Shown here: positions 39,485-51,483 of the stretch, piece after piece
Layout: each line of letters starts with the position of its first letter
How positions within the stretch are numbered: the stretch's first letter is position 1
Assembly (NCBI GenBank): GCA_032622095.1
Contig: CP136065.1
Location: 24,313,141-24,377,140, forward strand
From: Siphonodentalium dalli
Taxonomy: Eukaryota; Mollusca; Scaphopoda; Gadilida; Siphonodentaliidae
Direction: 5' to 3'
Length of the DNA: 64,000 nt
Notes under the pieces: generated by a model
Told to the model about the DNA's origin: nothing
Database searches by the model: none
Seen by the model: the letters and a program-made list of their open reading frames with translations, nothing else
Translations under genes and position numbers: made by a program

Positions 39485-40992
39485 GCTTCGGCGCCTGTTG
39501 TGTCGAGGTCGGGGCTTCCTTTTGGTAATTTGACCTGTATGGGTGTTTCCCGTCAGGTTTCAGCATCCCACCTTTCTTTCTGACTAGTTCTCGATCCTTG
39601 TGGTTTGAAAAGTTCACAGAGATACGACGGCGTTTATCTTTTTGATACTGACCCATCCTGAATGTTTTGTCGATTTCTATTCGGCCTTTTATGTCTAGCA
39701 TTTGTCTAAAAAATTGGGCTATGACAGTTATTGTTTTTGTTGTGCCGTTAGATTCATGTTCCATTTCGTCGATACCGTTAATAATTAAGCTGTCTTGTTT
39801 TATCTCGATCTGCAGATCGGTGACCTGTTCAAGCACGTATTGTGTTCGTTTGTCGATTAGATCAATCATTGCTTTATCCTGAATTTGTGCAATTGCCTTT
39901 TGTTGAACAATGGTTTCTAGCTGTGAATGTTTTGTCTCTATGTGTCCGACTCGTCCAGTAAGTGAGTGTATGGCTGTGTTTATATTATTTAATTTACAGC
40001 TGATTTCGCGCACTTCCTTAGCCAGAGAATCAATTGCACCAACTTTGTCACACACTTTCGTCATTGTATTGACGAGGAAATCGATTTTCGCCTCATGTGT
40101 GTCGTATGGGGTAGGGGGTCTTATGTCGGTTTGACTCCCGAAAAGATACACGTCATCTAGAGATGCTGAGTGATAAATTTGTCTCGGAACAATATAATCT
40201 GAATTGTGTGTTGATACCGAGCTGTTGTTTGTATGGTTAGTTGTTCCATATGCGAATATGTCTGCGTTGAATTTCGGCAGCTCCGAAGCGAACGAAAAAT
40301 TGGGCTGACTTTGAGTTTCCATCTCGCGATCTATCTCGTTAGGTTTGTTGTCCATTTGTGTCTGGTTTTGGCTTGCTGCATGTACATCTACATTTAGAAT
40401 ATCTGTGTGGCCATCCGAACCATTTACTGCGTCCAGACTTTGACGGATAGTACATGGTAAGTTTGTTTCATCATGGTGGGTCGGTATCTGGATTTCGCCA
40501 GTCGTCGCCATATTTGTTTACTGTTTCTAGGGCTGGGCGTGGCTTATCGATATTCAAACTTCAAACGGTTTGGTCCAAAGAATTTTGAAGTCGAAGTTAA
40601 CGATTGTCGTACCTTTATTGGAATTATTAGTTTAGTCCGTGTAATCCATATCATATAGGCATGTAACAGAACGATTCTTGTACCGATCGCGCATGTGAAT
40701 TATGATGTTTTAAACATATTATTCCTCTCCGAAATTACTGTGTGATTCATTTCACGCATGCGCACTAAACTAGAACTTATTAGCATTAGTCACATTTTTC
40801 TGCCGTTCACACGTGAGGTATATTATTAATCCAGAAGCCATTGCCAGAGGTGATACTCATATAGTTCAATTGCTGGTGGAAGGAAAGTGTGATGTTAATC
40901 TAGCGGACAGAATGCACGAAGCGCCTATTCATGCTGCAGTGAAACTTGGTGAGAAAATCTAGTTAAAATCGCCATTATAGCAATATCGTCAA

Positions 40993-41044
<52 letters not shown>

Positions 41045-44000
41045 GTCACCAATATCATCACCATCATCATCATCATCGTCATCATCACCATCATCATCAC
41101 CAACAACATCATCCACCATCACCATCATCATTATCATTATCATCATAATCATCATCACCATCGTCGCCGTCATCATCATTATCATCATCAGCAGCATCAT
41201 CATCATCATCATCGACATCATCATCTTCATCACCATCATCTTCGTCATCATCATCTTCATCTTAAGCATCATCATCATCATCAGCATCATCATAATCAGC
41301 AGCAGCTGCATCATCATCATCATCATCATCATCATCCTCACCACCATCTCCATCATCATCATGATCAGTATCACCATCGTCTTTTTTTTTTTAGATCCGC
41401 AGTTAAAACATACAACAAGTATTTTAACATTATTTTTGCTTTGTTCCACTGAAAAATGTTTAAGACCAAATGTAAGATACATGTAAGAACTAGACTTGAT
41501 ATGAATAAACACATGTCATTATGTGGTTGAAGAATAACAAAATAACTAGTGGTGTCTCTCTAAAATATCGGGAATCTGTGAAATAAATATATATAATATT
41601 CAATATTATACAGGATAGTGTCTTATAGATGTCATTCATCGTTCCAATTATGTGTTATAATCTCTAAAATTATTTATATACTAGAATCTAAATAAAGTAC
41701 TAACGGTTTAATAAAAACTATGCCTGGAACTCTGGATGCATCTTTAAATTACGTGGTACCTTTTCCGGACATTTCATTTCCGATTCCAGAATTTCGATAA
41801 TACAAATGGCAACGTGTTTGTACGGGGACCGAACATTGAAGTGTTCGAAGTTCTATTTTGTATGATTTCAATGCGTTTTTCTGAGAAATATAATGCTCGT
41901 AGAAATGTAGTCCAGGTATTGATCGACCTATTTTGATACATGGACAAATTCAGAAGTGAATATTATTAGGCGTATTTTGATTTTGGAGCGCAAACCGCCA
42001 CGTGGCTTTAAACATTGTTAACGTGAAAAGGGCGTTTAAACACAAGACAAGATGGCGTCCAATACGGCATCCCCTTTTCAGAAACGTTCACTATTAAAAG
42101 GATTCCTGCACTATGACGGAACAAAGGGTTGGAATACTATCTGCCAGCTCATTATGATTCCGTAAACTTACGTGGTTGACTTTATTCCACTAACTGACTG
42201 TATATTTTCAGGACTTTGGTTTCTGATTTTACGAAACAATGATCTTTGAAAGGACTAATGTCCATATATATAGCAGTGTAATTGCCGTATTTTTTAGAAA
42301 GTACATGTAAGTATATGGTAAATAAATTATATGTTGTTGGATAAGGCACAATGTTAGCATGTTTTTCTAGTTTACCTGGGGTATTTGTTCAACACAATTA
42401 TGTCACTCTCTGGTATGACTAAATTGAATTTGTTACTTTGAAGAAATCATCAAATTACGGAAGAACTTTTGCTGAACAAATAGCTCCACACAACACGGAC
42501 AACGGAAAACAGTTCCCTCAATTACGTACAAAAACATAATTTATTTACCATACCTGCATGAACATTCTCGAATCGTCGTGAATTGAATAAAATGGTGATT
42601 GATTTCACTCGCGACAATTATGCGTAGCTTCATAACATGATCAAACGGATTCAAACCACGTGGCCAAGTCACGTGTTGACAATGACACTTTACGGAACTA
42701 TAGTATACGTAAAGCCAGTATATATCGAAAAAACTGAATGGTGATCTGAGAAATACAGTTGGCATTGTCCGTGAAATCATAACACTGACCTATGGTCCGT
42801 TAATTTATTCTCTCTACTGCCGTATATTTACGAGTTCTCATAACCCAAACAGGCTTTAAAATGGAGACCTAGATTGCAGTAATTGACAAGTTTTCACTCA
42901 TATCTCCAGTATTTATAACCGTTTAGAGCTGGTGGTCAATTATGATGCGCTGTTTTCATTGTTTCGATTGCTTGGGGTTTCTGTCACATCCATACCTAAT
43001 ATAGCTCAGAGTATTACACCGGATCAGATACGTTCATAGACTCAGTAAATATGTCAATTCCACAGCAAGTAGAAACCACGGCAAACAAGCAGCGGAAGCA
43101 GCTGATATAACGCGGTGCCTGCTGGGAGCTCGATGTGATCCCAACTCCAAGGACAACGATGGATGGTCGGCCCTACATCACTGTTCATCATCCGGTAACA
43201 TAGGTTAGTTATGTGCGCATACCGTATATACTCGTATTTAAATTCGCGCAGTACTATTTTCCGTGCACTTATATCGGTGTGTAAATTTAAAACTGAGCCA
43301 AAATGGTACGATTAAAGGAATTAAGCGAATCATTAACTGTGTTATAAACAAAACGTTGCACTGTCTTAATGACCATTTTATGCAGACCGTCTCAACGACT
43401 TTGTACGTGGGCAAAAATGAGTAATTGTCATGAAATTATGTTGCACGTAACGGATTGTAAGAACTACGAGCTTTCAGTAAATATTTTGTTTGGAAATTTT
43501 ATTTCGCTCGATCACACGCATGTGATATTGCTAATCAGGTTTTAAAAGGGCAACTGGCATTCGGGAACCTCTATGTATTCCTTCCCATTTCTAAATTCTT
43601 TAGATTATCACCGACCTCACTAACACTTGAAGCTTGAAAATGTCAGAACCCGACCGCATGCGTGTGACATGACGTAAACACTGTAAGATTAATTATTAGT
43701 ATTGTGATTAGTATAACATTTGCATGCATATTTATATAACATGTATATATTTATCATATGCTCTCCTAAATTGAGGAGGTTAACAATAAACTACTACTAC
43801 TACTATTGACTGAACGTGTAAAACAAGTACCTAAGTCTACAGAATAGGAGTTAAGCCATGGTCATACACTCTAAATTATTTATATAATTTCAACTCAACA
43901 ATAAATTGAATGTTGATTTTTCTAAAGTCAGCCGCACACGGTTGCTGTATAATATATAGTTTATTAACTCTGTTTGGTTTCATATCAATCATGCCAATAA

Positions 44001-47000
44001 TAATATAACTATCAAAATACCATAGAGATTATACCATAGAGACTATACCATAGACATTATACCATAGAGATTATAACATAGATATTATACCATAGAGATT
44101 ATACCATAGAGATAATGCCATAGAGATTATACCATAGATATTTATACCATAGAGAGTATACCATAGAGATTATACCACAGAGATTACACCACAGACATTA
44201 TACCACAGAGATTATACCACAGAGATTACACCACAGAGATTATACCACAGAGATTATACCAGAGATTATACCATAGAGATTATACCATGGAAATTATACC
44301 ACAGACATTATACCACAGACATTATACCACAGAGATTATACCATAGAGATTATTATTATACCATAGAGATTATTGGACCAAGAGGAATAGAATACACGTC
44401 GCAAGCAATCGGTTAACGTAGTTATATGGTGTTCAATCCGATGGGATATATACGTGTTATATATATGATCACCGTGACCTTTTTATGTATGGTGACCACG
44501 CCTGTGTCATCTATGTGACCACGCCTGTATTTCTATGTGACCACGCCTGTATCTTCTATGTGACCACGCCTGTATCTTATATGTGACCACGCCTGTATGT
44601 GTTATATGAGCACCGTGACATGCATGGTGACCACGCTTGTATCTTCTATGTGACCACGCTTGTATCTTCTATGTGACCACGCTTGTATCTTATATGTGAC
44701 AACGCCTGTATCTTCTATGTGACCACGCTTGTATCTTCTATGTGGCCACGCTTGTATCTTCTATGTGACCATGCTTGTATCTTCTATGTAACCAAGCCTG
44801 CATCTTCTATGTGACCACGCCTGTATCTTCTATGTGACCACGCCTGTATCTTCTATGTGACCACGTCTGTATCTTCTATGTGACCACGCCTGTATCTTCT
44901 CGTCCAGGGCCGGGGAACTACGTCATTATTTGCTTGAAAATAGCGACAATATGTCTCACATCGAAGCGAGTACTCGCTGTTTTCTTCACCAATATAAATA
45001 ACTTAAAGATACGGGCAGCGTTCGTTGCAGAAATATTCATATTTGTACAAATCGCCATAAACAGAAGGCATATTACAATATATATAGTTTTGTTCACATG
45101 CCAAACATAATCGGCGCGTAAATAGTATATTGTCGTCAAGACGTACGATGCTGTATGTAAACAAGAGCCTGCTCGTGTTACAGAAGTTTTGCTTCTGTTT
45201 ACATGACACCGCGCAATTCTATTGTTTTATTACACAAGAATGATATAAACGCTCTTTATTATTTCCATATCAGGAAAGTAGTAACAAATAACGCTCTTTA
45301 TGTTTACCATATCCGGATCTAAACAAATGCCAAGTTCTGTAACGTTTTTTGCTTTTATTTACATAACAAAGGAAAAACATTTGACAATAACATACTGTTT
45401 ATGCCATATTTCTGATTGGTATAAGAACAAAGCCTGTCTATATTTTACTATTCTTTGTGTTTATGGCGGTTTTTGACGGAGCTGAATATTTTAACAGCAT
45501 ACCCACCGCCAACGCCGCCCGTATTTTTAACCAAATGTAGTCAATGAGCTCTGTATCATTTTGTGCTGGCTCACTATGAATTCCGAACCCCATACATATA
45601 TAAACACCTAAAAAAAAAAAGTCCCCCCTAATATATTCGGTAATATTTTATGATATATGGGATGGATTTTGATGAAACTTTCCGCAAGTGATTTGTGGTA
45701 CCAAATACATCAAGTCTGCTAATTAGTGTGCTGTCAGGTGAGATATGGCTGAGTGAGCACAAATTGAATGGAAGAGGGGCACAGGTAGAGTGATAACAGA
45801 CTTCCAGGTCCCCACTTCTCGCATAGGCTTGGAACATCCTTATCTGTTGGTACCTCAATGACCTACATCGTGACTCAAAGTGTAACTTTTAGACTACATT
45901 TACAGCCAGTAACAACTTGTGTGAACAATGGAACAATGGAGTGACTGTCCACTCTACGTCAGTGTTTTGCAACTTTTGAAAAGCACACCTCTTCAATTCA
46001 ATTCATGCTCAGCCGCCATAACATAACTGTCAGGACGGTGCCTCGCACAAGTTGTGTATAAAATACCACTAAATATTTGCGTAAAGTTTCGTCAAAATCC
46101 ATCCAATATATCATAAAATATTACCGAATATATTGGGGGGGGGGGGGGGCTTTTGTATTTTTTGTTAGGTGTTTAGATATGATTGTTGAGAAGATATAAG
46201 TGTTCAAGTGACTTCGGTCACCATTTGTCCCCAAAATCTCCATAAAACAAACCTGTTTAATATCTGGCTTTTGCAATATCCTAGATGAGTTGTTGTGATA
46301 GCTCATTAGTCCAATAGTTTGCTGATATGTGACCCGCCATATCAAATCCAGTCGTAAGTCGGGATTTTTTTTACCCTGTGCCAATGCATTCTTTTATATA
46401 TGCGAGTCGACCATAGGTCGCCTCACATATATAAGAGAATGCATTGGCCTAACAATTTTTTACAATTTTAATAATTTTTTCTTGTATTCTTTAACAATTT
46501 TATAATTTCACCCATACAGAGCCCCAGACAAACATGAGCAGACGACACTCTTGTATATGCTTCTATATATGTGTGGGGCTCCCTGCAGGGTAATGGATGT
46601 TTTTTATTTTATGTCCTAAAAATTGTAAGAAACATTTATTTAAAAAAAAATGATAAAAAATTGTTAGGCCAATGCATTCTCTTATATATGCGAGGCGACC
46701 TATGGTCGACTCGCATATATAAGAGAATGCATTGGCACAGGGTAAAAAAATCCCGGCTTACGACTGGATTTGATATGGCGGGTCACATATCTTTGGCAAA
46801 CAAATAGAAAGAAAAACGAATGTTGAAATTACCTGGCATATGTTGCCGCCACATTCGAGAACATTCTGGCGTGGGATTGGGGTACTGTATTCATCAATGA
46901 TGTTTCAAATATACGGTTTGTGTCATTTTTTCAGAACTCGCACGTACGCTCCTGGATAACACTGCGGATGTCACAATTCGGGCAAAGGACGGAAGCTCAG

Positions 47001-50000
47001 TCTTACATGGTGCTGTTCTCGGTAACAACGAAGAACTTATACACATGCTCGTGGATGCAGGTATACAGAAACATGCAGCTTTTCCAGTCAACAAACACAC
47101 TGTGATTGTTTAGGATTATGTTCACGACTTTGTCCCCTGTTCATCTTTGCATCCAGTTGAGGATGTATATCGAATTATATATATTGGATAGTGTCATGCA
47201 TGAATTCATTAAAATATGTTCTTATTTAATTGATATGCTTTTAGGCTTATATTATGCTGTAAAGATATTTAAAGCACAATCCCATTGTTACAATCGTTCC
47301 CTGATTTTTGGTAAAGCACACCAATTCCCAAGACTGGCGAAGGAATAGTTCAGTGAGTATCCCATTGTTGGGCACACGCAACTCATAACAGACAAATCGC
47401 ACGGGCGCTTCAAAGTGGGACCAGACCGTGTTGTTTAAGACATATCTATTCAGATTTAACGGCGATTAGTTCATGTTACTCACGTTGTTGTGTGTGGCTA
47501 ACCGGCTATTGTGTCCAGTCGCGGCTAGCGCACGGATTGTGCGTCGTGGTCAAAACACGCTCAACGGCACATTTCCTGTTGATTGCATTATGTGGGATCA
47601 ATTGTGCTAACTGAAGTCGGTCAGAACACGCGAACACGCGAAATATGTCATAATATGTCATAAGGGCTCTTCGACTCGATTGATTCTGGTAAAGAACAAT
47701 TTTTGTGCTCCAACCATTACTTGATGGTTTTGTGATTACCGGCATAATGTATGGAATGATACTGAGTGTAAGTTATGTTCAGTTTGTGTTACCTTGTTAG
47801 TAGATCATTCTAGAGTAGGGAGTGCTAGTCGCCTATATATAGTTGACTTAGTTGACTGATACAAATTTCCAATAACAGCATAAAATCCAACGGAGAATCA
47901 ATAACAGGTACCCGATAGACTGCGAATTTCGTGCACACGCAATGATGACTTCACCAATTATATTACGAATGTATGCAGCTGGAGGTAACTATTTTGCAGG
48001 TTGTGACGTCAACGCCAAGAACAACTTAGATGAACACCCGCTAATAACATCCGTCAAATGTAGATGCAGTCCAGAGGTATGTTTAATTCAAGTTTCCTTA
48101 AGCTATACTCAGCTAGTGATATTGGTTGGAAATGCTGGATTGAGTCGAAGTACAGTTCCATTGGGCCACTACCGCATAATTTTAGCGATTATTGACCCAT
48201 TCATCTAAAATCACCAATAACGGCGACATAAGGTTAGAATTATGATAATTGGTTTATTTATTTTTATAGATATGTGCTGTGGACTCCCCATGAGCTGTCA
48301 CACAAATATGTCATAATATGTCACAAGGGCTAGCACGACGTTAAACCAAAATAAATCACACCAAGATAATTGTTTTTTAATTAAAAATAGATTTACAACT
48401 ATTTGACCTCATGATATGTACATCTTCTTTCGTCGGTTTTGGATTCCCAAAAATATATACTCACCACTTCCGCAGGTTTCGAAACTATTGATCCAGAAAG
48501 GAGCTGACATGACGATAAAGTGTAAACCAGACGGAAATACAGCACTCCAAGAAGCCATTCTATATAACCACACCACCAGGGCTGTATATCTTATAGATGC
48601 TGGTAAGTATTAATCCATCCTATATAACCACACCACCAGGGCTGTATATCTTATAGATGCTGGTAAGTATTAAGCCATTCTATATAATGCAGCATTCGAC
48701 AGGCTCGGTTGCTGATTGGTAGCATATATATGTTAATAATCTCCTCGGTATTTGTTTGTGATAGAGTTAATATCGGTGTTGGGCCAACGGTAATTCAGTT
48801 GCTCGGGTCTACCAAATTTATTGTAGTAGCCACATGTATGTCCAACGAGAGTGACCAATTCAGCGTAAATCAGTACTATTGTTTAGCGGAACGTTTGTTT
48901 TTCATATCATAAGAGTTGAATATATTCATACATTTGACAAAATTATTTTCTCACAAGGAAGTACCAATTAAAAAAATGCATTTAAAATAAATACATGTAC
49001 ATGTTATTTATAGATACTGTTGGTCTTGGGTGGCCGTCCAAAATTCAACAGCTCACCTACGATAAAGGGTTTTAAGTTCTTCTTGCTCATTAATTTATTT
49101 TATCACAAGCTGTGAATTGACGGAATACTCTAAAACAATTGGTTGTCACTTAATTAGCCATTAAGGTTATTTATTGATCCTTAATCGATATCGGCCACTG
49201 TTGTAGAAATGACATGTGTGCGTGAGCAAATGCCCCACACGTGTTTGGAATGATGGCAACATTGCTGGTCTCAATTGGCCGAACAATCAAAATGATGGAA
49301 ATGAAGTTTCTCTTGACCTGGACGCGTGATTGACAGGTGTTTGTTCTCATAATTGTTTATCAAAAGGAATTTTAATGGAAAGATATCGGCGGAATTTAGA
49401 CGATTTCAACCAATACTACGATTAACTGATAAGAAATACCTCATGTTTAAATTAAGGTTATGAGTTACTCGCGTAATAGAATTTGTTTTCAAACTTTTCG
49501 GTTATTTAAGAAATAACTCTTATTTCGATTAAGGTTATGAAGTTATAAACGAAAATTTTGAAGGTCAATTCTATAACGCGCGTAACAACAATCGAAACAA
49601 GAGTTATTTCTTATAATTTAATCCGTCATTTCACAGGAGAACCACCAAAAAGTAGAAGTTGGAAGTATAACTAGCGTATAACATTCAGACTATTTCCGAC
49701 GGAAAATACACGTTAAGTTGAAAGAGACACCTGTCACTCAAACCTGGTGCTCATCGATTGATGAAATCGCGTCGGCAATCCAGCGTCGGCAATCCAGCGT
49801 TGCTATAGTTGCAACTGATCACGCTTCGCGTGCTTCCGGGCAGCTGCAGTTGCACGTGGGATTGATATATTTAACCGCGGTGACACAAACCCGGGTTGGT
49901 TTTAATATCAGTGTTTCACTTCTTTGCAATGTTCAATCTTGTTTATTTGTGTGGTTACTTGTGCACTTAATATTAGCATCCAGTACGGTTATTGACAATA

Positions 50001-51404
50001 CAGTCATACCCGAAGGAACTATGACGCAGCACCGAAATGTCATGTTAAATCATAGGTAGTATCGAACAGTTTCATTGTACATTGTTTAGGCACGCGGTAT
50101 ATAGGCGTGGTCACTCGACGCTGCTGTAATTTCTGTAGCTGGGAAACTAATCAAGAAATCTAGGTTATCGAGAAATAACCTAAATGGCCACGTGTGTGTC
50201 AACCAATTGCTTTGCAGTATTCCGTGTATTGACAGCTTATAATTAAATTATAACTGCATAACCTCAATCGAAACAAGATTTATTTCTTAAATATTAAAGA
50301 GCATTTTATGTTTAACGGTTGTGTGTTACGAATGATGTCGATTGTAATTATAGTGTTTATGTTTTAATCGCCTGCATGACACGCGTAAATCAGCTGTAAA
50401 TTTGTTTAACCCTTTACCCAACAAACCGGCCAAAACCGGCCAAATAAAGCTTCAACAGCCTAAAATATCTTGGGTCTGTCTCAATAGAACCATACAAATA
50501 TGGATATCATTGGAACCGGCTCCTTGACCACATTGTGATAGTTACAGTTATGCCCTGTGCCAATGCATTCTCTTATATATGCGAGTCGACCATAGGTCGC
50601 CTCGCATATATAAGAGAATGCATTGGCCTAAAAAAAATCTTTTTTTAACACTTTTTACCATTTTTTCTTACATTCTTTAACAATTTTATAATTTTTAAAG
50701 TGTTAAGCCAATGCATTCTCTTATATATGCGAGGCGACCTATGGTCGACTCGCATATATAAGAGAATGCATTGGCACAGGGCCCTGTTGGGTAAAGGGTT
50801 ATGAAAGATTTACTAATTGGGAGTCAAACTGGATAGGGAATCTTTAAATTTTACATGTAAGCAGTTGTATAAATCACAAAGTCTCGTGCGATTTGGTTAA
50901 CTCTAACGAGTTTCACGTTTTCAGGTTGTGATATCAATACGATAAACGGAAAACGCCAAACGCCACTGTATATGGCATCAATGAAGGGAAACGCTGATGT
51001 GGTGCGGCGGATACTTGAACATCCAGACAAACAGATTGATATGTGGTTTCCTAAGAGTATACCTCTCCACGCGGCAGTTCATAAGGGCCGTCTTCGCGTG
51101 ATTGAGTTACTAGTTGAAGCGGGGTGCAACATAAGTCATGTGAGTATGTGGAAACCATGTATATCTAAGTTTGGTTGCTTATCGTATCACATGTCGCTAG
51201 GGATGCGACTATAACTCTCAGTTTGGGGACCATTTACAACTGATGGCATAATCAGTCAAACATTTTGACTAAACGTTTAGGAACATATTAGAATATTGGC
51301 CCAAAAGGACATAATTAGCACTTTATTTTGGTTGGAAACTCAAGCATTTCAACCTGTTTTACTCTGAAATTTCCAACTGTCGTTGATTCGGGCGCAAGAG
51401 CATG

Positions 51405-51483
<79 letters not shown>

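Larger units (their letters stand above)
35292..40520 (-). mobile_element. Full-length non-LTR retrotransposon (LINE), antisense in intron 2
   Basis: Two long intact ORFs on the minus strand, ORF1 then ORF2, separated by 54 nt. They are followed by a 3' UTR of about 300 nt and a tail of short ATTGA-type repeats (plus strand ATTCAATTCAATTCAATTC from 35292). The arrangement of endonuclease, reverse transcriptase and C-terminal Cys/His knuckle without RNase H fits the CR1/L2/Jockey group; the exact clade is not settled here. The 5' end is placed just upstream of ORF1 and is approximate. Target duplications could not be identified. Confidence 0.9.
46325..46790 (+). mobile_element. Double-hairpin element with TGTGACCCGCC ends, copy D (intron 4)
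   Basis: A 466-bp element with long terminal inverted repeats: ATATGTGACCCGCCATATCA, then a CCAGTCGTAAGTCGGGA block, against the mirror at the right end. Two 69-bp hairpins lie inside (46380-46448 and 46668-46736). Between them is an AT-rich spacer containing a smaller inverted repeat (AGAGCCCCAGAC ... GTGTGGGGCTCC). TA or ATAT at both ends suggests a TA-type target site. Confidence 0.83.

Noticed and set aside
40925-41512. 195-codon minus-strand frame rich in Met and Asp
   Set aside because: It is the antisense reading of the ATC microsatellite in intron 3.
48615-48662. Second copy of exon 7's end as an alternative exon
   Set aside because: There is no acceptor in front of it, and read-through from exon 7 meets a TAA at 48611-48613.
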